Origin: Pseudolabrys sp035718275
Lineage (GTDB): Bacteria; Pseudomonadota; Alphaproteobacteria; Rhizobiales; Xanthobacteraceae
DNA: 64,000 bases
Direction: 5' to 3'
Assembly (NCBI GenBank): GCA_035718275.1
Contig: DASTHI010000050.1
Span: 121,181-185,180, forward strand
Below are positions 16,945 to 24,415 of this stretch, piece by piece; positions within the stretch are counted from its first letter, which is position 1; the number at the start of each line of letters is the position of its first letter. Under the pieces are notes generated by a model. That model was not told the DNA's origin, made no database searches, and saw nothing but the letters and a program-made list of their open reading frames with translations. Position numbers and translations under genes: made by a program.

Positions 16945-17014
16945 GGTCAGAAGCTCTCTTGTGGTGCCCTGTACAGGTTCAAGTACCACGACGCGGCCAA
17001 GGAATTATAGACGG

Positions 17015-17737
17015 GTGACGACGACAAGCACCGATACCGCACTTGTTCTGTTCTCGGGCGGACAGGATTCGACCGTTTGCCTCGCCTGGGCGCTGGAGCG
17101 TTTCGCACGCGTCGAGACGGTCGGCTTTCGCTATGGCCAACGGCACGCAGTCGAAATAAGCATGCGGGAACGGCTGCGCGGCTCGATGTGCGAACTCAAT
17201 CCGGTGTGGGCGGCTCGCTTGAGCAGTGACCATCTCATCACGCTTGATGCTCTTGCCAGCCTTTCCGAGACATCTCTGACGCGCCCAACCTCGATCGAAA
17301 GCGGTGAAGGCGGTCTGCCCACGACCTTTGTTCCCGCGCGCAATCTTATCTTTTTCTGCTTTGCGGGTGCTTTAGCGTATCGGTGCGGCGCTCGTCACGT
17401 CGTCGCAGGCATGTGCGAGACCGATTATTCCGGCTATCCCGACTGCCGCGACAACACCGTGAAAGCCATGCAGGTAGCCCTGTCGCTCGGGCTAGACCGG
17501 AATATTGTCATTCATACCCCGCTGATGTGGGTCGACAAGGCGGACACTTTTTCAATGGCAGAAGAGATCGGGGGTAAACCATTTCTTGATCTCGTCATCG
17601 AGGACAGCCATAGCTGCTATCTGGGCGACCGCTCAGTGCGCCATGAATGGGGCTATGGCTGTGGAACGTGCCCCGCCTGCGAGTTGCGGGCACAAGGGTT
17701 TGCGAAATTCAAGAGTCGCAGGACAGATGATCGATAA
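17015..17737 (+). CDS. queC: 7-cyano-7-deazaguanine synthase QueC
   Basis: QueC converts 7-carboxy-7-deazaguanine to preQ0 with ATP and ammonia, a step of queuosine tRNA modification. The 240-residue protein has the PP-loop SGGQDST at residues 14-20, GFRYGQRHAVE, VPARNLIF, and the zinc cysteines 201, 216, 219 and 222 (CYLGD...CGTCPAC). The GTG at 17015 is chosen because the PP-loop lies 14 residues in; upstream in-frame codons lie within the divergent gene. The other preQ0 genes (queD, queE, folE) are not beside it. The next gene overlaps its end by 11 bases. Confidence 0.95.
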   Translation: MTTTSTDTALVLFSGGQDSTVCLAWALERFARVETVGFRYGQRHAVEISMRERLRGSMCELNPVWAARLSSDHLITLDALASLSETSLTRPTSIESGEGGLPTTFVPARNLIFFCFAGALAYRCGARHVVAGMCETDYSGYPDCRDNTVKAMQVALSLGLDRNIVIHTPLMWVDKADTFSMAEEIGGKPFLDLVIEDSHSCYLGDRSVRHEWGYGCGTCPACELRAQGFAKFKSRRTDDR

Positions 17738-18293
17738 CGACAGACGGAAAACTATTGAGGGCAGCCTTTTTCTCATCTTGTTCTGCCTGACCATTCCTGC
17801 CGCCAACTGGATGATCGGCCATGTTGGCACGATATGTGTGTCTGGTGGGCTGTGTCTGGTGCCCGTGGCTCCCGGTCTCATGGCGCCATCCGGGGTACTC
17901 ATGGTGGGTGCAGCACTGGTTCTGCGCGACCTGGTTCAGCGCCGACTCGGCATCTCGTTTGGAATCGGCGCGATAATTGCCGGGGCTGCGATCTCGGCTG
18001 GCCTCGCGCCCGCGTCCCTGGTGGTTGCATCGGCCGCGGCGTTCCTGTTGTCGGAATTCGCGGATTTCATGGTTTACACGCCGCTCGCCCGCCGAAAGTT
18101 GGTGCTGGCCGTACTGGCCTCGAGCGCGGTGGGCCTTGTCGTCGATTCCATTGTCTTCCTGTGGCTCGCCTTCGGCTCTCTCGAATTCCTTTTCGGACAG
18201 ATCGTCGGCAAGCTGTGGATGGTTGTACTCGCTCTGCCCTTCGTTTTCTGGATTCGCCGCCGTGACGAGCGGCTCGGTCTCAAACCCGCGTGA
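17727..18293 (+). CDS. VUT-family membrane protein, probable queuosine precursor transporter
   Basis: The 188-residue protein has about six hydrophobic segments and fits the VUT/YhhQ family: APSGVLMVGAALVLRDLVQ, SEFADFMVYTPLARRK, and SSAVGLVVDSIVFLWLAFG. E. coli YhhQ (QueT-type activity) imports preQ0/preQ1. The 11-base overlap with queC supports a role in the same pathway, with synthesis and salvage in one transcript. ATG 17727 lies inside the queC 3' end, and the stop overlaps the next start by four bases. It is shorter than E. coli YhhQ, so substrate transport is inferred. Confidence 0.8.
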   Translation: MIDNDRRKTIEGSLFLILFCLTIPAANWMIGHVGTICVSGGLCLVPVAPGLMAPSGVLMVGAALVLRDLVQRRLGISFGIGAIIAGAAISAGLAPASLVVASAAAFLLSEFADFMVYTPLARRKLVLAVLASSAVGLVVDSIVFLWLAFGSLEFLFGQIVGKLWMVVLALPFVFWIRRRDERLGLKPA

Positions 18294-18994
18294 AAGTCAT
18301 GAACTCGGATCTGGAACTCCTTGGCACGGTCACCACCGGCACGATCACCACGATGCTTTTGAAAAAAGGCATTCGCCGGTCGTGGATGGCCGGCGCCTTT
18401 CCGATGGGATTCTCGGGCAAGCGTATCGTCGGTCCGGCCTTTACGTTGCGTTTCGTGCCAGTGCGCGAAGATCTTGCCACGCCCGAGAGCTGGTCAAAGC
18501 CGATATCGACCCGAGCTGCGATCGAAGCCATGCCGGAAAATTGCGTTGTCGTTGCCGACGCAATGGGTGTGACCGGTGCCGGCATCTTCGGCGATATTCT
18601 CTGCATGCGCATGGTCAAGCGCGGTGTCGCCGGATTGGTCACCGACGGCGTGATGCGCGACAAGCAGGGCGTGCTCGCCACTGGGATGGCTGTCTGGTGC
18701 GCAGGCGTTGCAGCGCCAGCATCGGTCAACCAGCTCACTTTCGTTGGCTGGAACGAACCTATTGGCTGCGGTGGCTGCGCGATTTTTCCGGAAGACGTGA
18801 TCGTCGCTGATGATGATGGCGCGGTGGTAGTGCCCAGGAATCTCATCGACTTTGTCGCGAACGAGGGCGCCGAGCACGAGCTTCTTGAGAGTTGGCTTGT
18901 GCAGGAGGTGAAAAAAGGCGCCAAGCTGCCGGGTCTTTACCCCCCCAATGAGGAAAACAAGAAACGTTACGAGGACTGGAAGAAAACACGCTGA
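18290..18994 (+). CDS. RraA-like / 4-hydroxy-4-methyl-2-oxoglutarate aldolase-family protein
   Basis: The 234-residue protein carries the RraA/HMG-aldolase fold: GPAFTLRFVP, VVVADAMG, GDILCMRMVKRGVAGLVTDGVMRD, and PEDVIVADDDGAVVVPR. Members act either as a metal-dependent pyruvate aldolase or oxaloacetate decarboxylase, or as the RNase E inhibitor RraA; the GDxxxxxAxxRGxxGxVxDGxxRD-like pattern favours the aldolase side. The GTG at 18290 overlaps the preceding stop, and an ATG lies at 18299. It is in the queC operon by position but has no obvious role in queuosine. Confidence 0.78.
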   Translation: MKVMNSDLELLGTVTTGTITTMLLKKGIRRSWMAGAFPMGFSGKRIVGPAFTLRFVPVREDLATPESWSKPISTRAAIEAMPENCVVVADAMGVTGAGIFGDILCMRMVKRGVAGLVTDGVMRDKQGVLATGMAVWCAGVAAPASVNQLTFVGWNEPIGCGGCAIFPEDVIVADDDGAVVVPRNLIDFVANEGAEHELLESWLVQEVKKGAKLPGLYPPNEENKKRYEDWKKTR

Positions 18995-19785
18995 TGTTCT
19001 TCGTCCTCTCAAAGACGGCAGCGCTGATCCTTCTTCCTTCGAACTTTCTTATCGGGCTTGCACTGATCGGTACCGTATTGCTCGCGACGCGCTGGAATAA
19101 GGTTGGTCTGCGACTTGCGGTCTCCAGCATTGTACTGCTTGCGATTTTAGGTTTCTTGCCAATTGGCAACGCGCTTATCCACCCACTCGAGGCACGATTC
19201 CCGCCGTGGGAAGCCAGCCCTCGTCCTCCAAACGGCATCATCGTTCTCGGCGGCGCAATCTCTCCAAGACTTTCCCGGGCCCACAACACGACCATAATCG
19301 ATGGTGACGCGGAACGACTCTTCGCCCTTGTCGATCTCGCGCGAAGATATCCTGATGCCCGCATCGTCTATTCGGGTGGAGACGCCAGCCTTATGGGCAA
19401 CCAGGGGCGCGAATCAGATTTCGTCTATTCTTTGCTCGACGGATTCGGAATATCGCATGCTCGGCTCATCCTCGAGAACAAATCGCGCAACACCGCCGAA
19501 AATGCCTTTTTTTCCAAACAGGCTGCCGATCCCAGGCCGGGGGACCTTTGGCTGCTCGTGACTTCCGCCGATCATATGCCTCGCGCCATCGGCTGCTTCC
19601 GCAAAGTAGGATTTGCGGTCGAGGCATACCCGGTCGGCTGGCGCACGTCAGGAGTCATCGATTTCCATTCGGGAAAAACGTTTGCTGACGGCTTGCGGCG
19701 TTTCGATGCCGCCGCCTACGAATGGATCGGGTTACTTGCATACCGGCTGACAGGAAAGACGAATGAGCTCTTTCCGTCACCTTGA
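18994..19785 (+). CDS. YdcF/ElyC-family (DUF218) membrane protein
   Basis: The 263-residue product has two N-terminal hydrophobic segments (about residues 7-30 and 36-58), then a DUF218 domain: IIVLGGAIS, RFALVDLARRYPDARIVYSGG-like region, NKSRNTAENAFFSK, and LLVTSADHMPRAIGCFRKVGF. Family members such as ElyC affect envelope (peptidoglycan and lipid carrier) metabolism. The start overlaps the RraA-like stop by one base, making it the fourth gene of the operon. It is convergent with soxR, 18 bases apart. Confidence 0.85.
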   Translation: MFFVLSKTAALILLPSNFLIGLALIGTVLLATRWNKVGLRLAVSSIVLLAILGFLPIGNALIHPLEARFPPWEASPRPPNGIIVLGGAISPRLSRAHNTTIIDGDAERLFALVDLARRYPDARIVYSGGDASLMGNQGRESDFVYSLLDGFGISHARLILENKSRNTAENAFFSKQAADPRPGDLWLLVTSADHMPRAIGCFRKVGFAVEAYPVGWRTSGVIDFHSGKTFADGLRRFDAAAYEWIGLLAYRLTGKTNELFPSP

Positions 19786-19803
19786 GACCGGCGAGTGTGG
19801 TCG

Positions 19804-20148
19804 CTAACGCTTGCGCAATTTTCGGCAGAACACATCGTAAACGGCACCGATGATGACGCGGGCATCTTCGCTAGCCAGCGTGTAATAAATCGCCTTGCCA
19901 TGCCGCCGCGTCGAGACGAGACCGTCCGCTCGCAGTCGCGCGAGCTGCTGGGATACCGTAGGCTGCCTGAGTTGGAGCAAATCTTCCAGTTCGCCGACCG
20001 ATTTTTCGCCTTCAGCAAGAATGCAAAGGATCATCAGCCGACTCTCGTGTGCCAAAGCCTTCAGAAAATTGCTGGCACGTTTGGCATTATCGACCATTCG
20101 GTCGAGTTCATGTGATGAAGAGCGACCGTCCAAGTGATGCAATTCCAT
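19804..20148 (-). CDS. soxR: ArsR-family sulfur-responsive repressor (SoxR/SqrR/BigR type)
   Basis: The 114-residue winged-helix protein has the ArsR HTH (SVGELEDLLQLRQPTVSQQLARLRADGLV) and wing (STRRHGKAIYYTL). Cys42 in MILCIL and Cys108 in DVFCRK are 66 residues apart. This is the spacing of the cysteine pair that BigR and SqrR use to sense persulfides by forming a polysulfide bridge, releasing DNA. The position at the edge of the sox cluster fits the ArsR-type SoxR repressors of other sulfur oxidisers. ATG 20148 gives this length; the frame is open to 20211. Two ATTC-N8-GAAT candidate operators lie before soxY and soxC. Confidence 0.88.
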   Translation of the reverse strand: MELHHLDGRSSSHELDRMVDNAKRASNFLKALAHESRLMILCILAEGEKSVGELEDLLQLRQPTVSQQLARLRADGLVSTRRHGKAIYYTLASEDARVIIGAVYDVFCRKLRKR

Positions 20149-20231
20149 TGGTACACCAACAATTGCGTTCAGTTCTCGATCATATACAGACGAACAATCG
20201 GCCGCGTGCAACGACTTTCGAAGAGCTGTTG

Positions 20232-20630
20232 TTATTGGGGAGTGCTATCCTGCCCAAGCTTTCCGATCAGCACGCCGAGTAATCCCCAGAAGTGGTCCTC
20301 TCCAGGATAGCCGCGGATGCGACCGATTTCGCGGCCGTTGTCCACCAATATGAACAAGGGCGTCAGCCGTTCGACACCAATGAAGGACAGGTCAGGAGGA
20401 ATTGCGGTATCGATGTCGATGCGCCGTAAGGGCGCGCGCAGGCCTTCCGCGGTTTTGGGGTAAATGGGCGCAATTTCCCGGTCGAAGGTTTCGCACCATG
20501 CGCATCCACTCTGCTGGAACATGATGAGCTCGGCGGCGCGCGGTTGGGTTAATACCATCAAAAAAATGACGCCGCTCAACGATGCAAGCAACAGGCAGTT
20601 TATCCATCGCGACGACCAGAGTGTGCTCAT
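20232..20630 (-). CDS. soxS: SoxS-like periplasmic thioredoxin
   Basis: The 132-residue protein has an N-terminal hydrophobic signal/anchor (about residues 10-28) and a short thioredoxin fold with CAWC (Cys43, Cys46), the cis-Pro segment RLTPLFILVDNGREIGRIRGYPG, as in SoxS. SoxS keeps the carrier cysteine of SoxY active. It lies 83 bases downstream of soxR's start, same strand reading towards soxR, and 64 bases after the unknown gene at 20695. The unknown gene, soxS and soxR may share a transcript. Confidence 0.85.
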   Translation of the reverse strand: MSTLWSSRWINCLLLASLSGVIFLMVLTQPRAAELIMFQQSGCAWCETFDREIAPIYPKTAEGLRAPLRRIDIDTAIPPDLSFIGVERLTPLFILVDNGREIGRIRGYPGEDHFWGLLGVLIGKLGQDSTPQ

Positions 20631-20694
20631 CCCTCATATGCTCCTCTGGCGTTGCCCACGGCGCAACTTTCCAAATTATAGGCATCGAAGCAGC

Positions 20695-21426
20695 TTATCC
20701 AAATCGAAAATCCAAAAGATTGGCGAATGATCGCAGTTCGATCAGAACGCGATGGAGAAGGCCGCCGTCGTGTTCTGCAATGGCCTTGGAGATGAGTGCG
20801 AGACTTGACTTTGCTCCATCTATCAAACGCCGAAATTCCGACGCGTTTCGTACTCTGTCGCCGGCGATTTCGTCACATTGATTGAGAATGGATGCATAGG
20901 CGGCTGACTTGCTTGCAAGTCCACCTGCCGCGGCTGCTCTGACCCAATCGATCTCATCGCCATCAAAGACCATCAATTCATCCATGGCCGCATTTGCATC
21001 GCGCACACAATCGGCCAAAACGAAGACACCGCTGTCTCGCCGCAGTTCATAGAGGTCTCTGCGAATTGCGTCGAGGCCGCTTCGCGCAGCATCGGGCCGT
21101 CCCGTCTTCAGCATCAAGTCGGCCCCAACCAGACGTGCGCTTACGCCGGTAAACAGACTTGCATAATGCGGATTGCCTTTGAATGCTGCGGGGCGGTTGC
21201 CCGAGAAACGCTCTGTCAGCCTGGCCCACGCATTCCGTAATCGATCGATCTCGAGCGAAGCCAGATCCAGATTGCCGGTACGCAGGTATCCGATCGCAAT
21301 GCGGTTGTGCGCGCCCGCGGCTTCGACCGCGGCATTGAATTCAGCGAGATTATCGGCAGCAGTGCTCGGGGAGTTTCCGAGGAGGAGCAGGAGGAGCAAT
21401 ATGCAGGGTGCAATCCGACTAAGCAT
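20695..21426 (-). CDS. Unrecognised periplasmic helical protein in the sox cluster
   Basis: I do not recognise this 243-residue protein. It has a clear signal peptide (hydrophobic LLLLLLLG core, cleavage near residue 23, TAADN). The rest looks all-helical, with HNRIAIGYLRTGNLDLASLEIDRL early and SKAIAEHDGGLLHRVLIELR late; this may be an internal repeat of a helical-bundle unit. Two cysteines are present (LADCVRD and LNQCDE), but there is no CxxCH. It sits between soxS and the divergent soxW, so a periplasmic role in thiosulfate oxidation or in maturing Sox proteins is likely but unproven. Confidence 0.7.
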   Translation of the reverse strand: MLSRIAPCILLLLLLLGNSPSTAADNLAEFNAAVEAAGAHNRIAIGYLRTGNLDLASLEIDRLRNAWARLTERFSGNRPAAFKGNPHYASLFTGVSARLVGADLMLKTGRPDAARSGLDAIRRDLYELRRDSGVFVLADCVRDANAAMDELMVFDGDEIDWVRAAAAGGLASKSAAYASILNQCDEIAGDRVRNASEFRRLIDGAKSSLALISKAIAEHDGGLLHRVLIELRSFANLLDFRFG

Positions 21427-21528
21427 CGCATTTACTCGATTTTGACGACGCCCTCTTTAGGAGTATCAGTATAGAGTTCGCACCGAATTTTGGCGGTTGG
21501 CCTGCCGTCGTGGTTTACGGAGTACTTC

Positions 21529-22095
21529 ATGATCGGGCGCCGAACTCTGCTGTTGGGAAGTCTGGCCGCGTTTGCCGCTCTGCAGGCCCGGGCAGAGGAG
21601 CCGATTCTGACGGATGACGGGCTCTACAAGCAGCCGTGGTTCCTGGAGAGCTTTCTCGATCTCGCCGATGATCTGGAAGCCGCGCACAAGGACGGCAAGC
21701 GGTTTGTGATCATGTGGGAGCTGCGGGGATGCCCATATTGCAAGGAAACTCATCTGGTCAATTTTGCGCAGCCGCAGATCTCGGAATATGTGAAATCGAA
21801 TTTTGAGGTACTTCAGCTCAACATTATCGGTTCACGCAAGGTCACGGATTTCGACGGCCGGGAGATGTCAGAAAAGGCGCTGGCGCTGAAATACGGAATC
21901 AGATTCACGCCCACGTTCCAGTTCTTCGGCGAGTCCGCAACCGTCCTTAAGGACTTGCCGCCACTCAAACGAGAGGTCAATCGCGCTGCCGGATATATGC
22001 TACCCCGCGATTTCTTGGCCATGTTCCGATTTGTGCGCGAAAAGGCGTATGAGACGAAGAATTTTCGCCAATACCTTAAAGAGCTCCAGGGTTGA
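21529..22095 (+). CDS. soxW: SoxW-like periplasmic thioredoxin
   Basis: The 188-residue protein begins with a signal peptide (MIGRRTLLLGSLAAFAALQA) and has a thioredoxin fold with RGCPYC (Cys68, Cys71) and the cis-Pro element RFTPTFQFFG. SoxW proteins are reduced by the membrane protein SoxV and feed electrons to Sox components in the periplasm. ATG 21529 is supported by ACGGAG upstream; the frame also starts at 21490. It is divergent from the unknown gene at 20695 and leads towards soxYZ, 139 bases away. No soxV is present here. Confidence 0.88.
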   Translation: MIGRRTLLLGSLAAFAALQARAEEPILTDDGLYKQPWFLESFLDLADDLEAAHKDGKRFVIMWELRGCPYCKETHLVNFAQPQISEYVKSNFEVLQLNIIGSRKVTDFDGREMSEKALALKYGIRFTPTFQFFGESATVLKDLPPLKREVNRAAGYMLPRDFLAMFRFVREKAYETKNFRQYLKELQG

Positions 22096-22131
22096 CCACG
22101 AAAACCAAAGCCGGATGGCCTGCAATATCAC

Positions 22132-22147
22132 ATTCGATGTTGTGAAT
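22132..22147. promoter_or_regulatory. Candidate SoxR/SqrR-type operator before soxY
   Basis: The sequence ATTCGATGTTGTGAAT fits ATTC-N8-GAAT, the SqrR-family operator as I recall it. It lies 88 bases before the soxY start. It is flanked by ATATCAC on the left and AT on the right. The 11-mer ATATCACATTC at 22125-22135 recurs on the other strand before soxC, which argues against chance. Confidence 0.6.
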
Positions 22148-22234
22148 ATGATTTGAACAGATCGCGTCACGCGGCTATGGTCGGCGATAAGGGGGGGCGG
22201 TCTGCCCCAGAAGACAGTCATTTCGGAGGGAAGA

Positions 22235-22690
22235 ATGCGAGACTTATCCCGTCGCGAGGCTCTGGCGCTTGGAGCTTCGGGTGCGGCGCTCACGTTGGCG
22301 GGCTTAAGCACCGGGGCCTCGGCTGCGGCCAAGGAGGCAGCCGAGCAAATTGCGAAGTTCACAGGCGGAAAGTCGGCCGAGAAAGGGAAGGTCTCGATCG
22401 AACTGCCCGAAATTGCCGAGAACGGAAATACGGTGCCTCTCTCCGTATCCGTCGACTCGCCCATGACGGCAGAGAATTACGTCAGTGAAATTCTTGTCGT
22501 CGCGGACGGCAATCCCAATCCAGGCGTTGCTACGTTCCACCTGTCGCCTCTGACGGGTAAGGCCGAGGCTTCAACACGCATTCGCCTGGCGACAACGCAG
22601 AACATCATCGTTGTCGCAAAAACCAGCAAGGGAGAAGTCTTCACTAATCAGAAGCTGGTGAAAGTCACAATCGGCGGCTGCGGCGGCTGA
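22235..22690 (+). CDS. soxY: Thiosulfate-oxidation carrier protein SoxY
   Basis: SoxY carries sulfur intermediates on a C-terminal cysteine during periplasmic thiosulfate oxidation. The 151-residue protein has a twin-arginine type signal (LSRREALALGASGAALTLAG), an immunoglobulin-like fold and the diagnostic carrier arm GGCGG at residues 147-151. GGAGGGAAG precedes the ATG. It starts the unit soxY-soxZ-soxXA-soxB. Confidence 0.96.
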   Translation: MRDLSRREALALGASGAALTLAGLSTGASAAAKEAAEQIAKFTGGKSAEKGKVSIELPEIAENGNTVPLSVSVDSPMTAENYVSEILVVADGNPNPGVATFHLSPLTGKAEASTRIRLATTQNIIVVAKTSKGEVFTNQKLVKVTIGGCGG

Positions 22691-22722
22691 AACCCGGACG
22701 ATCATCGACCAGGAGAGAACTT

Positions 22723-23046
22723 ATGGCAGAAAAGCCACGACTGAAAATCCCCAAGGAAGCAAAAAAGGGCGACGTCATTGAAATAAAGACCCTTCTGCCT
22801 CACGTCATGGAATCCGGGCAACGCAAAGACAAGGATGGCAAACCCATTCCGCGAAAAATCATCAATAAGTTTGCTTGCGAGTTCAACGGGAAGTCGGTGT
22901 TCACCGCGAACTTTGAGCCAGCAATCGCCGCAAATCCGTACCTGCAATTCCATGCTAAGGTCGATGAAAGCGGCACGTTCAAATTCACATGGACGGATGA
23001 TGACGGGACCGTAACCACGGCGGAGGAAAAAATCACTGTGAGCTAG
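22723..23046 (+). CDS. soxZ: Thiosulfate-oxidation carrier partner SoxZ
   Basis: SoxZ forms the heterodimer with SoxY that presents the carrier arm to the Sox enzymes. The 107-residue protein has the family features GDVIEIKTLLPHVMESGQR and PRKIINKFACEFNG, then PYLQFHAKVDESGTFKFTW near the end. It lacks its own signal peptide, as usual, since it is exported together with SoxY. AGGAGAG precedes the ATG, 32 bases after soxY. Confidence 0.96.
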   Translation: MAEKPRLKIPKEAKKGDVIEIKTLLPHVMESGQRKDKDGKPIPRKIINKFACEFNGKSVFTANFEPAIAANPYLQFHAKVDESGTFKFTWTDDDGTVTTAEEKITVS

Positions 23047-23099
23047 CACGCGATCGCAAAATCGCGACGGGAAACGAAAAGAATTTCGGGGAGGATCGG

Positions 23100-24371
23100 A
23101 TGACGCGTGGAGGAATTCTCGCTGGCGGCGCCGCCGTGCTACTATTGACGGGAGGCGCGCTTATCAACCCCGTTATGCGGGACGCCAGTGCACAATCTCA
23201 AAAGCGCGAAGCTCCCCTTGAAATCAAAGGCGATGCTTCAATGCGCCCCTGGAAGCGTTATCCGGGTTGGCCCACGCGCGACGAGTCGAAATATAACACC
23301 CTTGGCAACTTGGCGACGCCTGCCGCGCCGAAAGAGCCGCTCAAGGTCACTGGAATTATCAATGGCGACCCCGATAAAGGCGCAAAACTGGTCGCCGACC
23401 GCACCCGCGGCGGCTCGTGCCTCGCCTGCCATGTGATGGGCCCGGCAGGAGGTGCAAACCTTCCCGGCAATGTTGCTCCTGACCTTTCCGAAATCGGCAA
23501 TGCCGGCCGCGAGGACGAGTGGCTGTTCAACTACATTTATGACGCACGCGTTTACAACCCCGAGACTGTGATGCCGCCGTGGGGCAGTCACGGTTTTTTC
23601 AACGAGCAGGAAATCTACGACATGGTCGCGTTCCTGAAGACGTTGAAATCACCGGCGGTGTTCAAAACGCCCCTTGATGATCCGAACAAACGGCCGATTC
23701 CTGTCGAGAAGCGTGAGAATCTCGATCCCATCGAGAATCCGGGGATGTGGGCGGTCGACAAGGCCCAGGAATTATGGAAGCAGCGAGGCTCATCCGGCTT
23801 TTCCTGCAACACCTGTCATAGCGATCCGCAGGCGTCATTCAAAACCTGGGCAGCATCGATGCCGAAATGGGAGCCGCGGCTCAACAAGGTGCTGGGCGTC
23901 GAGGAATTCGTCACCCGTCATACCAAGGCGACGACTGGTGCCGAATGGCTGATGGAAACCGACGAGAATCTCGCGATGGCCGTCTATTTGCGTTACCTCG
24001 CTAATGGCACGCCGATCAATGTCGATACAACCAGCCCGGGGGCAAAGGCCGCAATCGAGCGTGGCAAGCAACTCTCGGAGCGAAAGGTGGGACAGCTCAA
24101 CATGGCCTGCACTGATTGCCACGGCAAAGTCGCGAACCACTGGATACGCGGACAGTGGCTGGGCGAACCGAAAGGGCAGTACGATCACTTCCCAACCTGG
24201 CGCACGAGCCTGCTGAAGATTTGGGACATCCGACAGCGTTTTCAGTGGTGCCAGGTGAACATTCGTGCAGACGAGCTTCCGCCTGACGCCAAGGAATATG
24301 GAGATCTCGAGCTTTATCTCGCTTCCCAAAACGAGGGCCGCAAACTGAGCGTTCCCGGCATAAGGCATTGA
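23100..24371 (+). CDS. soxXA: Fused SoxX-SoxA c-type cytochrome
   Basis: One 423-residue reading frame contains both cytochromes that normally form the SoxAX heterodimer. After a signal segment (residues 1-32), residues about 40-190 look like SoxX: CLACH at 107-111 and a probable heme ligand Met158 in ETVMPPWG. Residues about 205-415 are SoxA: CNTCH at 236-240, CTDCH at 337-341, and the active-site cysteine 384 in RQRFQWCQ. SoxAX attaches thiosulfate to the SoxY cysteine and passes two electrons to a cytochrome pool. No separate soxX or soxA exists in the cluster, and the frame is uninterrupted through the join. GGGGAGGA precedes the ATG. Confidence 0.92.
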   Translation: MTRGGILAGGAAVLLLTGGALINPVMRDASAQSQKREAPLEIKGDASMRPWKRYPGWPTRDESKYNTLGNLATPAAPKEPLKVTGIINGDPDKGAKLVADRTRGGSCLACHVMGPAGGANLPGNVAPDLSEIGNAGREDEWLFNYIYDARVYNPETVMPPWGSHGFFNEQEIYDMVAFLKTLKSPAVFKTPLDDPNKRPIPVEKRENLDPIENPGMWAVDKAQELWKQRGSSGFSCNTCHSDPQASFKTWAASMPKWEPRLNKVLGVEEFVTRHTKATTGAEWLMETDENLAMAVYLRYLANGTPINVDTTSPGAKAAIERGKQLSERKVGQLNMACTDCHGKVANHWIRGQWLGEPKGQYDHFPTWRTSLLKIWDIRQRFQWCQVNIRADELPPDAKEYGDLELYLASQNEGRKLSVPGIRH

Positions 24372-24383
24372 GCGGGGCATGGT

Positions 24384-24395
24384 CGGGTTAACCCG
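24384..24395. repeat. Palindrome between soxXA and soxB
   Basis: CGGGTTAACCCG is a perfect 12-base palindrome with further GG/CC pairing outside one mismatch, in the 44-base gap between soxXA and soxB. It could form an RNA hairpin that tunes soxB expression, but no T-run follows, so it is not a standard terminator. Confidence 0.4.
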
Positions 24396-24415
24396 GCCAA
24401 TCGGCTGTAACTGAC

